The notes under the pieces: model-generated | What the model was told of the DNA's origin: nothing | The model's input: the letters and a program-made list of their open reading frames with translations, nothing else | Databases searched by the model: none | Program-made: the position numbers and the translations under genes | In this document: one piece after another, positions 17,667 through 25,828 of the stretch | How positions within the stretch are numbered: the first letter of the stretch is position 1 | How the letters are laid out: each line of letters starts with the position of its first letter | Assembly: GCF_039655875.1 (NCBI RefSeq) | Contig: NZ_JBBYXK010000002.1 | Location: 930,001 to 994,000, forward strand | Length of the DNA stretch: 64,000 nt | Reading direction: 5' to 3' | Source: Emcibacter sp. SYSU 3D8 | Lineage (GTDB): Bacteria > Pseudomonadota > Alphaproteobacteria > SMXS01

Positions 17667-18763
17667 GGCAGGTCCACCGCCTGCGGCGGCGCCACCCGAT
17701 TGTCAACGGCCACGGTCTGGCCGCTGCGCAGCTTGTTCTGTCCGACAGACACGACCTGGTCGCCCTCTTTGAGCCCGCCCGTGATCTCGATCATACCGCC
17801 GCGGGTCTCGCCCGTCTGTACCGGCGTGGCCACGGCGGTGCGCTCGCCGCCCTTTTCGGCGATCGCGAAGACCGAATTGCCGTAGGGATTATAGGTCACC
17901 GCCGACAGCGGCAGGGTCAGCACGCTGCGCTCGGACGGCAGGCCCACGATCATCTGGGCGAACATGCCCGGCCTCAGCGCCCTGTCGGCGTTCTCGACGG
18001 TTGCCTGCATCGCGATGCTGCGGGTGGCGCTGTCGACCCGCGGGCTGACCGCCGTGACCTTGCCGGTGAAGGTCTTGCCCGGGAAGGCGGCGACGCTGAA
18101 GCTGACGGTCTGACCGGGACCCAGCGCATCGATATAGCGCTCGGGCAGGGTGAAGTCGGCGTAGATGGGGTCAAGCTGCTGCAGGTCGACCATGGGCGTG
18201 CCGGCCTGCACATATTGGCCCAGACTGACCTTGCGGATGCCGAGGCGGCCGGGGAACGGCGCCGCGATCACCTTCTTGGCGATCATCGCCCGCTGCTCGT
18301 CGGCCTGCGCCAACAGGCTGTCCAGGCTGCTCTTGGTCGCATCGAGCCGGGCCTGCGATACGTGGCCCTGATTGATCAGCTTGGTGTCACGCTCGAAATT
18401 GCTCCGGGCCAGCGCCACTTCCGCCTGCAGCGATTTCAGGCGGGCTTCCTCGGCGGTGGTGTCGAGCCGCACCAGCGGCGCTCCCTTGGCGACTTCGGTG
18501 CCGGATTCGAACAGGATCTGGCGCACGGTGCCGGCCACTTCGGTGGCAAGGTCGACGCTCTGGACTGCGCGCAGGGTGCCGACGGATGTCAGCTCGGACC
18601 GCCAGACCTGCCGGGTGACGACCGCCGACGACACGACGGCCGGCGGCGGCTTCATCGTCGCCATGTATTCCGCTGTCTTCATGCTCACGAAGGCCTTCCA
18701 GCCGAAAACGCCGCCGAGAACGACGAAAACGGCCGCAAGCATGATGATCATCCGCTTGTTCAT
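17663..18763 (-). CDS. RND efflux periplasmic adaptor (membrane fusion protein)
   Basis: A 366-residue adaptor that links the RND permease to an outer-membrane channel. An uncleaved N-terminal anchor (MIIMLAAVFVVLGGVFGWKAF) is followed by a split lipoyl domain (SVDLATEVAGTVRQILFESG and KVIAAPFPGRLGIRKVSLG), a helical hairpin (TAEEARLKSLQAEVALARSN...), a beta-barrel domain (PIYADFTLPERYIDALGPG) and a membrane-proximal domain. I chose ATG 18763; the frame is open to a TTG at 18793 but neither has a strong ribosome site. It overlaps the permease start by 4 bp, so the two are translationally coupled. Confidence 0.93.
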   Translation of the reverse strand: MNKRMIIMLAAVFVVLGGVFGWKAFVSMKTAEYMATMKPPPAVVSSAVVTRQVWRSELTSVGTLRAVQSVDLATEVAGTVRQILFESGTEVAKGAPLVRLDTTAEEARLKSLQAEVALARSNFERDTKLINQGHVSQARLDATKSSLDSLLAQADEQRAMIAKKVIAAPFPGRLGIRKVSLGQYVQAGTPMVDLQQLDPIYADFTLPERYIDALGPGQTVSFSVAAFPGKTFTGKVTAVSPRVDSATRSIAMQATVENADRALRPGMFAQMIVGLPSERSVLTLPLSAVTYNPYGNSVFAIAEKGGERTAVATPVQTGETRGGMIEITGGLKEGDQVVSVGQNKLRSGQTVAVDNRVAPPQAVDLP

Positions 18764-18826
18764 GGCTGCATCAGTGCCATTTCGCGCCCGCAACGTCGAG
18801 AGGCTTATTTCGACATACGGCGTGCA

Positions 18827-19246
18827 TTATTCCGCGCTCACGCTGGCGGTTTCCTCGATGCGTTCCATGTCTTCATCGGAGAAACCGAAATGGTGGCCGA
18901 TCTCGTGGATCAGTACATGGGCGATGATGTGGCGGATGGACTCGCTCCGTTCTTCTTCCTCCCAATAGTCCAGGATCGGCTCCCGGTAGAGGAAAATCAC
19001 GTCCGGCACGCCGTCGATCACGCCGGAGACCTTGTCCAGCATGTTGACGCCTTCATAGAGGCCCAGCAGGTCCCAGGGGCTTTCCAGCTCCATGTCCTCG
19101 CAGACCTCGTCGTCGGGGAAATCCTCGACGCGGATGGCGACGCCTTCGCAGTGGGTGCGGAAATGGGCGGGCAGGCGCGCAAAGACCTCCCGCGCGATCT
19201 CCTCGAAGTCCTCAATGGACGGATAGTCGTCGTCTTCAGTCAACAA
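18827..19246 (-). CDS. Zincin-like metallopeptidase family protein
   Basis: A 139-residue protein of the small family formerly called DUF1025. The zinc motif HEIGHHFGFSDEDM is intact (two His, a catalytic Glu and the downstream His/Asp), preceded by RHIIAHVLI. The middle has IRVEDFPDDEVCEDMELESPWDLLGLYEG. These proteins have a minimal zincin fold; substrates are unknown and proteolytic activity is unproven. The start is one of two adjacent TTG codons (19246 or 19243) and no ATG is available. It is transcribed toward the efflux adaptor but 63 bp from it. Confidence 0.88.
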   Translation of the reverse strand: MLTEDDDYPSIEDFEEIAREVFARLPAHFRTHCEGVAIRVEDFPDDEVCEDMELESPWDLLGLYEGVNMLDKVSGVIDGVPDVIFLYREPILDYWEEEERSESIRHIIAHVLIHEIGHHFGFSDEDMERIEETASVSAE

Positions 19247-19380
19247 AAGCCGGCCCCACCTGCGCGCCTGTCAACATTCAGGCCTGAATGCCCTATGCCC
19301 CTTGTGCGGGCGCACGTCAACCGCCCTTGGCCCGCGCGGTGGAACAACGCTATGGTGGCGCGGCCCAACGGAGACCAACG

Positions 19381-19806
19381 ATGAAGCCACTTCTGACCCT
19401 TGCGTTCGCCATCGCCGCGCTGTCGCTCGCTGCCTGTGCCTCGGACAAGGGAGCGGGGCCAGGCGATCCCGAGGACGCGCTGGGCAAACCCTCGTCGGTC
19501 ACCATTCCGGCGGCCTCCTCGGCCATCGGCCAGGGTGATGGCAACGCGGTGATCTGCGATACCGTGGCCGGCTTCGCCTGCCCTGATGGCCAGTACTGCA
19601 AGTTCGACGGCGGCAGCTGCGGCATCGAGAAGAAGACCGGTGTTTGCGTGGCGAAGCCGCAGATGTGCACCAGGGAATACCGGCCCCAATGCGGCTGCGA
19701 CGGCAAGACCTACGGCAATTCGTGCGATGCCGCGGCGGCCGGCAAGAACGTGGATTTCGAGGGGGAGTGTCCGCCGGCCGGAGACGCGCCCGCGCCGGAC
19801 AGATAA
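19381..19806 (+). CDS. Lipoprotein with Kazal-type protease-inhibitor domain
   Basis: A 141-residue exported protein. A lipoprotein signal ends in the lipobox LSLAAC (Cys19). After a low-complexity linker comes a first cysteine group (ICDTVAGFACPDGQYC, CGIEKKTGVC). A Kazal-like domain follows: C-REYRPQ-CGCDGKTYGNSC...GEC (about residues 97-132), which carries the family core CGCDGxTYxNxC. The protein would sit in the outer membrane facing the periplasm or the surface. Bacterial Kazal proteins may inhibit serine proteases, possibly of predators, hosts or the cell itself; this is inference. It starts at ATG 19381 after GGAGACC. It is not operonic with either neighbour. Confidence 0.85.
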   Translation: MKPLLTLAFAIAALSLAACASDKGAGPGDPEDALGKPSSVTIPAASSAIGQGDGNAVICDTVAGFACPDGQYCKFDGGSCGIEKKTGVCVAKPQMCTREYRPQCGCDGKTYGNSCDAAAAGKNVDFEGECPPAGDAPAPDR

Positions 19807-19812
19807 TCGGCG

Positions 19813-21390
19813 CTAGATCAGCATTTTCTCCAGCAGCGCCAGTTCGTCCGCTTCCCTGGGCGGCTTGTCCCACCGGATCCGGTTGATCCTCGGAAACCGC
19901 ATGGCGACGCCTGACTTGTGCCGGCTCGAACGCTGCAATCCCTCGAAGGCCACTTCCAGCACGAGGCCCTTGTCGGGTTCGTGGGTCACCTCGCGGACCG
20001 GACCGAAACTGTTGATGGTGTTGGCGCGCACGAACCTGTCGAGCTGCTTCAGCTCGTCATCGGTGAAGCCGAAATAGGCCTTGCCCACGGGCACCAGCGC
20101 GCCGTCCTTCCAGACGCCGAAGGTGAAGTCGGAATAGAACGATGAACGGCGGCCGCTGCCGCGCTGGGCGTAGAGCAACACGGCATCCACCAGGTACGGG
20201 TCGCGCTTCCATTTCCACCAATATCCTTTCGGCCGCCCGGCGAGATACGGGCTGTCGCCCCGCTTGAGCATGACGCCCTCGATGCTCTCGGCCTCGGTAT
20301 GGCCGCGCAGGCCGGCGAGGTCTTCGAATGCGGCGAAGGGTATCAACGGCGACAGGCCGATGCGCGCCTCGCCCTGCCGCGCGGCCCAAATCTCCAGCCG
20401 CGCGCGGCGTTCGTCGAAGGGCAGCGGGCGCAGATCTTCGCCATCCTCGACCAGCAGGTCGTAGACACGCAGGCCGGCGGGAAAACCGGAGAGCTGCTTT
20501 TTGCTGACGGTCTTGCGGTTGAGCCGCTGCTGCAGGTCGGAGAAGGGCGCGACCGCGCCGTCGCGGATCACCAGCAACTCACCGTCGATGGCGGCCTCGA
20601 AGTGCATGGCCTCGATCAGGTCGGGGAACGCGCCGGAAATATCCTCGCCGGTACGGCTGTAGAGCCGCTTCACGCCGCCTTCCGACACAGCCTGTACCCT
20701 GATGCCATCCCATTTCCATTCGGCCCGGTAGTCGGCCGGGTCCATCCGGGCGAAATTCGCCTCCTCGACCGGATGGGACAGCATCACCGGCCGGAACGGC
20801 GCCAGCGCGCCATGTTCCGGTCGTTCCGCCGCGCCATCCGCCCAGGCGAACAGGTCGAGATAGGGCGGCTCCAGTCCGTGCCAGACTTCTTCCACCTCGG
20901 CGATGTCGAGGTTGCCGTACTGGGCCAGCGCCTGCTTGGCGAGGCGGGCCGAGACGCCGATCCGCATGGCGCCGGTGATCAGCTTCAGCAGCGCCCAGCG
21001 CCCGGTCTCGTCGAGCGCGTCGAGCCAGCCGGCGATGCGCCCCGGCATGTCCAGCTTGGAGGTGCGGTCCAGTTCCTCGACGATCTCGGACAGATCGGGC
21101 ACCCGGTTGACGCCGCGGCGTGCCGGCCACATCAGCGCGATGGTCTCGGCGGTGTCGCCCACATAGTCGCGGGACCAGCGGAACAGGGCCGGGTCGGTGC
21201 GTTCCTCGATCAGGCCGCGGATCATGGCCGGCTTGGCGTGCTTGAAGTCGAGCGTGCCGGTCATGGCGGCCAGCGCATAGCCCCGGTCCGGATCTGGCAC
21301 GTGCCGGAAATAATCGACCATCAGCGCCAGCTTGTCGTTGCGGCCGGGCGTGTAGGACAGCCGGTCGAGCAGCTCGGCGAACCGGTTCAT
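19813..21390 (-). CDS. ATP-dependent DNA ligase of the ligase-associated damage-response cluster
   Basis: A 525-residue DNA ligase that seals nicks using ATP. The N-terminal about 190 residues are the helical DNA-binding domain. The nucleotidyltransferase domain has motif I EWKWDGIRVQ with the adenylated Lys226, motif III-like LYSRTGEDIS, motif IV AAIDGELLV and motif V EGVMLKRGDSPYLAGRPKGYWWKWKR-type residues. The C-terminal OB domain ends with RFPRINRIRWDKPPREAD. This is the stand-alone bacterial ligase that occurs with an MBL exonuclease, an Lhr-type helicase and PdeM. It overlaps the exonuclease gene by 4 bp (ATGA), so they are co-translated. Regulation through the LexA-type site at 22497 is likely. 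Confidence 0.95.
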   Translation of the reverse strand: MNRFAELLDRLSYTPGRNDKLALMVDYFRHVPDPDRGYALAAMTGTLDFKHAKPAMIRGLIEERTDPALFRWSRDYVGDTAETIALMWPARRGVNRVPDLSEIVEELDRTSKLDMPGRIAGWLDALDETGRWALLKLITGAMRIGVSARLAKQALAQYGNLDIAEVEEVWHGLEPPYLDLFAWADGAAERPEHGALAPFRPVMLSHPVEEANFARMDPADYRAEWKWDGIRVQAVSEGGVKRLYSRTGEDISGAFPDLIEAMHFEAAIDGELLVIRDGAVAPFSDLQQRLNRKTVSKKQLSGFPAGLRVYDLLVEDGEDLRPLPFDERRARLEIWAARQGEARIGLSPLIPFAAFEDLAGLRGHTEAESIEGVMLKRGDSPYLAGRPKGYWWKWKRDPYLVDAVLLYAQRGSGRRSSFYSDFTFGVWKDGALVPVGKAYFGFTDDELKQLDRFVRANTINSFGPVREVTHEPDKGLVLEVAFEGLQRSSRHKSGVAMRFPRINRIRWDKPPREADELALLEKMLI

Positions 21391-22439
21391 CCGGCGGAGT
21401 CCGTGGCTGTCGCGGCCTCGTTCGCCGGCGCCTCGCCGTCTTCATCGTCATAGCCTGCCAGGTGCAGCGGCCTGGCCTTCAGGCCGTTCAGGCCGGCCCA
21501 GTGCACCAGCGGTTCCTCGCGGCCGTGCGTCACCCAGACCTCCTGCGGCGACAGCTCGTGCAAGGTGCCGGTCAGCTCGTCCCAATCCGCGTGGTCGGAG
21601 ATCACCAGCGGCAGCTCGATGCCGCCCTGGCGCGCCCGGGCGCGCACCCGCATCCAGCCGCTGGCGAAGGCGCCAATCGGCTCGGGCAGCCGCCGGCTCC
21701 AGCGGTCGCCCAGCGCCGAGGGCGGCGCGACGATCACCCGGCCCATCATCTCGTCCCGTGTGGCGTCCTTGGCGAGGCGCAGATCGCCCAGGTCCACGCC
21801 CAGTTCCCCATAGAGCGCGCAGAGCTTCTCCATCGCGCCGTGGATATAGACCGGCGCGCCGTGACCCGCCTGGCGCAGCAGCGCGATGATCCGCTGCGCC
21901 TTGCCCAGCGCATAGGCGCCGACCAGCACGCAGCGTTCGGGGAACACGTCCAGCATGTGGAGGACCTTGTCCACCTCCCGCGCGGCATCGGGATGGCGGA
22001 AGACCGGCAGGCCGAAGGTCGCCTCGGTGATGAAAACGTCGCACGGCACCGGCTCGAACGGCGCACAGGTCGGATCGGGCCGCCTTTTGTAGTCGCCGGA
22101 CACGACAATGCGCCGTCCATGCGCCTCGATCACCGCCTGGGCGCTGCCCAGCACATGCCCGGCCGGTACCAGCCAGACCGTGGCGTCGCCGATCCGGTGT
22201 TTTTCGCCATACCGGGCAACCTGCTGCGACGGCGTGAAGTCGGCGCCATAGCGCGAGCCCATGATCGCCAGCGTTTCCCTGGTCGCCAGGACAGAGCCGT
22301 GACCGGCGCGGGCATGGTCGGAGTGGCCATGCGTCACCACCGCCCGGGGCGAGGCACGCGTCGGGTCGATGTAGAAATCTCCCGGCGGGCAGTAGAGGCC
22401 CTTCGGCGTCGGGCAGACGATGTCGGTGAAGGCAGTCAT
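21387..22439 (-). CDS. Ligase-associated DNA exonuclease (metallo-beta-lactamase fold)
   Basis: A 350-residue MBL/beta-CASP-type nuclease of the ligase-associated cluster. The metal-binding motif THGHSDHAR is intact, followed by VPAGHVLGSAQAVIE, VVSGDYKRRPDPTCAPFEPVPCD, the ITEATFGLPVFRHP motif and a late VISDHADWDEL and VTHGREEP. It probably resects or cleans DNA ends before ligation. I chose ATG 22439; a GTG at 22460 is possible but has no family-like residues and no ribosome site. It is the first gene of the left arm, immediately divergent from the helicase, with a shared regulatory region. Confidence 0.93.
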   Translation of the reverse strand: MTAFTDIVCPTPKGLYCPPGDFYIDPTRASPRAVVTHGHSDHARAGHGSVLATRETLAIMGSRYGADFTPSQQVARYGEKHRIGDATVWLVPAGHVLGSAQAVIEAHGRRIVVSGDYKRRPDPTCAPFEPVPCDVFITEATFGLPVFRHPDAAREVDKVLHMLDVFPERCVLVGAYALGKAQRIIALLRQAGHGAPVYIHGAMEKLCALYGELGVDLGDLRLAKDATRDEMMGRVIVAPPSALGDRWSRRLPEPIGAFASGWMRVRARARQGGIELPLVISDHADWDELTGTLHELSPQEVWVTHGREEPLVHWAGLNGLKARPLHLAGYDDEDGEAPANEAATATDSAG

Positions 22440-22496
22440 GGAGACAAGAACATCAGGCACCGCGGTTTCGTTTCAAGGGATGGGCATAAACCTCCT

Positions 22497-22511
22497 GTTC
22501 CCATTCTGTTC
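22497..22511. promoter_or_regulatory. LexA (SOS) box, alphaproteobacterial direct-repeat type
   Basis: GTTC-CCATTCT-GTTC is a perfect match to the GTTC-N7-GTTC LexA operator known in alphaproteobacteria. It lies in the 91-bp divergent gap, 19 bp before the helicase ATG and 57 bp from the exonuclease start. Both arms encode DNA-damage enzymes, which makes the match meaningful. Confidence 0.7.
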
Positions 22512-22530
22512 CATTCCGCTAGATTAGGCC

Positions 22531-25071
22531 ATGGATTCGTCGCACCCGCTCCCGGTATCCCTGCCGCCCGTCTTCCGGGACTGGTTCGGCGCGCGCGGCT
22601 GGGCGATCCGGCGGCACCAGCAGGAATTGCTCGATCTGGCCCAGGCGGGCCGCTCGGCGCTGCTGGTCGCGCCGACCGGCGCGGGCAAGACGCTGGCCGG
22701 CTTCCTGCCGCCGCTGATCGAGCTCTACCACGAGATGCAGGGTCCGCCAGCCGAGCGAAGACGGGGCCTGCACACGCTCTACATCTCGCCGCTCAAGGCG
22801 CTGGCCGTCGATATCGCCCGCAACCTGGAGACGCCGTCGGCGGAAATGAAACTGGGCGCGCGGATCGAAACACGCACCGGCGACACGCCCACCGAGAAGC
22901 GCGCGCGCCAGCGCCGCGATCCGCCGGACATCCTGCTGACCACGCCGGAACAGCTCGCCCTGCTGTTGTCGCACAAGGACGCGGGCGACCTGTTCGGCGG
23001 CCTGCGCACCATCGTGCTCGACGAGCTGCACGCCATCGAGAACACCAAGCGCGGCGACCTGCTGGCGCTGGGTCTTGGCCGGCTGGCGCGCATCGCGCCG
23101 GGGGCGCGGCGCGTGGGCCTGTCGGCCACCGTCGCCGATCCGGACCGCCTGCGGCGCTATCTGGTGCCTCAAGTCGCCGGGCAGGCCCGCATGGCCGAAC
23201 TGGTGGTGGCCGATCCGGGTGCGCCGCCCGACGTGGCCATCCTGCGCACCCGCGAGCGGATTCCGTGGGCCGGCCACCGCGGCGCCTACGCCATGGCGGA
23301 CATCATGGCGGCGATCAAGGCGGTGCGCTCGGCGCTGCTGTTCGTGAACACGCGCTCGCAGGCCGAGGCCAGCTTCCAGGCGCTGTGGCAGCTGAATGAC
23401 GAGAACCTGCCCATCGCGCTGCATCACGGCTCGCTGTCGGTCGAGCAGCGCCGCCGGGTCGAACAGGCCATGACCCTGGGCAAGCTGCGCGCGGTGGTCT
23501 GCACCTCGACGCTGGAGCTTGGCGTCGACTGGGGTGCGATCGATCTGGTGATCCAGCTCGGTGCGCCGAAAGGCTCGTCGCGGATGATGCAGCGGATCGG
23601 CCGATCCAACCACCGGCTGGACGAGCCGTCGCAGGCGCTGTTCGTGCCCACCAACCGGTTCGAGGTGCTGGAATGCGTGGCGGCCAAGCAGGCGATCATG
23701 GACGGCATCCAGGACGGCGACCTGCCGCGTCCCGGCGGCCTCGACGTGCTGGCCCAGCACCTGGTCGGCCGCGGCTGCGCCGAGCCGTTCGACATGGCGA
23801 CGCTCTACGAAGAGGTCACCGCCGCCGCGCCCTATGCCCATCTGGACCGCGAAACCGTCGAGCGGGTCGTCGATTTCGCGGCAACCGGCGGCTATGCGCT
23901 CCAGCGCTACGAGCAATATCACAAGCTGGAGCGGCTGCAGGACGGGCGCTTCACCATCGCCTCGCGCAAGGCGGCGCAGCAATACCGGCTGAATGTGGGC
24001 ACCATCGTCGAGGCGCCGATGATCAAGCTGCGCTCGATCCGGCGCGGCGGGCGAGGGCGCAAGGCCGGCGCCGCGCCGGCGGTGACCCATGTGGCGGGAA
24101 AGCCTGTCGGCCGCGCCGGGTTCCATATCGGCGAGGTCGAGGAATGGTTCATCGAGCAGCTTCGACCCGGCGACACCTTCCTGTTCGCCGGCCAGGTCTG
24201 GCGCTTCGAGGGCCTGGCCGAGAACGAGGCCTATGCCTCGAAGACCGAGGAGAAGGAGCCGATGGTGCCGTCGTACCAGGGCGGCAAATTCCCGCTGTCG
24301 ACCTTTCTCGCCGAACGGGTGCGCGCCCTGCTGGCCGATCCGTCGCAGTGGCGCTTCCTGCCCGGGCAGGTGAACTGGTGGCTCGATCTCCAGCGCGCCA
24401 AATCGTCGATCCCCGGCGCCGATCAGATGCTGGTCGAGACGTTCCCCCGCGGCTCTCGTCACTACATGGCGTGCTATCCGTTCGAGGGACGCCTCGCCCA
24501 CCAGACCCTCGGCATGCTGCTGACCCAGCGGCTGGAAAAGATGCGGTTGCGGCCCATGGGCTTCATGGCCAACGATTACGCGCTGGCGGTCTGGTCCCTG
24601 GGCGATATGTCTACGGTCGACATGGGCGCGCTGTTCTCGGACGAAGGCGTGGGCGACGGGCTCGATGCGTGGATGGCCGAGTCCAACCTGCTGAAGCGCA
24701 CCTTCCGCACCTGCGCCACCATTGCCGGCCTGATCGACCGGCGCTATCCGGGCCATGAGAAAAGCGGCCGCCAGATGATGGTCAATTCGGACCTGATCTA
24801 CGATGTACTGGGGCGGCACGAGCCTGACCATATCCTGTTGCAGGCGACCCGCGAGGACGTCTCGTCCGGCCTGCTGGACCTGGCGCGCATGCGCCGGCTG
24901 CTCGAGCGGATACGGCCTGCGGGGCGCATCCTGCACCGCAGGCTGGCGCAGATTTCGCCGCTGGCCGTGCCGTTGATGATGGAGATCGGCAAGGAGTCGA
25001 TCGCCGGCGAGGCGAACGAGGACCTGCTGTCCGAGGTGGCCGATGAGTTCATGGAGATACTGAATGGCTGA
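22531..25071 (+). CDS. Ligase-associated DEXH-box helicase (Lhr-type)
   Basis: An 846-residue superfamily-2 3'-5' DNA helicase of the Lhr-Core type. Motif I APTGAGKT has Lys53; motif Ia is LYISPLKALAVDI; motif II is DELH (164-167); motif III is LSATVADP; motif IV region LLFVNTRSQAE; motif V STLELGVDWGAIDLVIQLG; motif VI QRIGRSNHR. The C-terminal part (about 420-846) contains the winged-helix and Lhr-specific domains. It overlaps PdeM by 8 bp. In this cluster the helicase is thought to act with the exonuclease, phosphoesterase and ligase in a repair pathway. A LexA-type box lies 19 bp before the ATG. Confidence 0.95.
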   Translation: MDSSHPLPVSLPPVFRDWFGARGWAIRRHQQELLDLAQAGRSALLVAPTGAGKTLAGFLPPLIELYHEMQGPPAERRRGLHTLYISPLKALAVDIARNLETPSAEMKLGARIETRTGDTPTEKRARQRRDPPDILLTTPEQLALLLSHKDAGDLFGGLRTIVLDELHAIENTKRGDLLALGLGRLARIAPGARRVGLSATVADPDRLRRYLVPQVAGQARMAELVVADPGAPPDVAILRTRERIPWAGHRGAYAMADIMAAIKAVRSALLFVNTRSQAEASFQALWQLNDENLPIALHHGSLSVEQRRRVEQAMTLGKLRAVVCTSTLELGVDWGAIDLVIQLGAPKGSSRMMQRIGRSNHRLDEPSQALFVPTNRFEVLECVAAKQAIMDGIQDGDLPRPGGLDVLAQHLVGRGCAEPFDMATLYEEVTAAAPYAHLDRETVERVVDFAATGGYALQRYEQYHKLERLQDGRFTIASRKAAQQYRLNVGTIVEAPMIKLRSIRRGGRGRKAGAAPAVTHVAGKPVGRAGFHIGEVEEWFIEQLRPGDTFLFAGQVWRFEGLAENEAYASKTEEKEPMVPSYQGGKFPLSTFLAERVRALLADPSQWRFLPGQVNWWLDLQRAKSSIPGADQMLVETFPRGSRHYMACYPFEGRLAHQTLGMLLTQRLEKMRLRPMGFMANDYALAVWSLGDMSTVDMGALFSDEGVGDGLDAWMAESNLLKRTFRTCATIAGLIDRRYPGHEKSGRQMMVNSDLIYDVLGRHEPDHILLQATREDVSSGLLDLARMRRLLERIRPAGRILHRRLAQISPLAVPLMMEIGKESIAGEANEDLLSEVADEFMEILNG

Positions 25072-25759
25072 CGCGGCCCCGAACGAAACGGCGATGGCCT
25101 CGGTGAACGGCGCCGCGCTGGTATTCGACCGCTCGGGCGCGGCGTGGTGGCCGGAGGAGCGGTTGCTGGCTGTCGCCGACCTGCACTTCGAAAAGGGCTC
25201 GTCCTTCGCGGCGCGGCGCGGCGTGCTGTTGCCGCCCTATGACACGCGCGAGACCTTGCAACGGCTGGAGGCGGCCTGCGCCTATTACCGGCCCAGAACG
25301 GTCATCGCCCTTGGCGACAGTTTCCACGATCTGGGCGCGGCGGGCAGGCTGTCGGCGGGGGACGTGGCCCGTATCCGCGCGCTGACCGCCGGACACGAAT
25401 GGTACTGGATCGAGGGCAACCACGATCCCCAGCCGCCGGAGGGTCTGGGCGGCTGGTGCGCCGCCTCGCTGGCCTGCGGTCCGTTGCTGTTCCGGCATCT
25501 GCCGCAGCCAGGCACACAGCCGGGGGAGGTGGCGGGCCATCTGCATCCCGCGGCCAGGGTGGTGGTGCGCGGCCGGGGGCTGCGGCGGCGTTGCTTCGCT
25601 ACCGACGGCCGGCGGCTGATCCTGCCGTCCTTTGGCGCCTATACGGGCGGCCTCGATGTGCTCGACCGGGCGTACGGGTCCCTGTTCACGGAATCGTTTC
25701 ATGCGTGGATGATCGGCCAGGACCGGGTCTATCCGGTGGCGAGCGGAAAACTCTCGTAA
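25064..25759 (+). CDS. pdeM: Ligase-associated phosphoesterase/endonuclease PdeM
   Basis: A 231-residue calcineurin-like metallophosphoesterase. All binuclear-metal motifs are present: DLHFEKG (about 45), GDSFHD (about 86), GNHDPQ (about 121) and the late GHLHP (about 160). It is the fourth member of the ligase-associated cluster; homologues have been described as Mn-dependent phosphodiesterase/nuclease. It overlaps the helicase end by 8 bp, which implies translational coupling. The product should trim or open damaged DNA ends. The length is typical. Confidence 0.93.
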   Translation: MADAAPNETAMASVNGAALVFDRSGAAWWPEERLLAVADLHFEKGSSFAARRGVLLPPYDTRETLQRLEAACAYYRPRTVIALGDSFHDLGAAGRLSAGDVARIRALTAGHEWYWIEGNHDPQPPEGLGGWCAASLACGPLLFRHLPQPGTQPGEVAGHLHPAARVVVRGRGLRRRCFATDGRRLILPSFGAYTGGLDVLDRAYGSLFTESFHAWMIGQDRVYPVASGKLS

Positions 25760-25828
25760 CGGTTGAATCCGCGCGGCCTGTCCGGTCTTAATGATCGCAG
25801 GTTCAACGGGCCGGAGGGCGACGACGGA

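Noticed and set aside
22519-24936. Very long open frame on the minus strand opposite the Lhr-type helicase
   Set aside because: It is a GC-rich shadow of a strongly supported gene, with low-complexity His/Arg/Gln/Gly composition and no domain.
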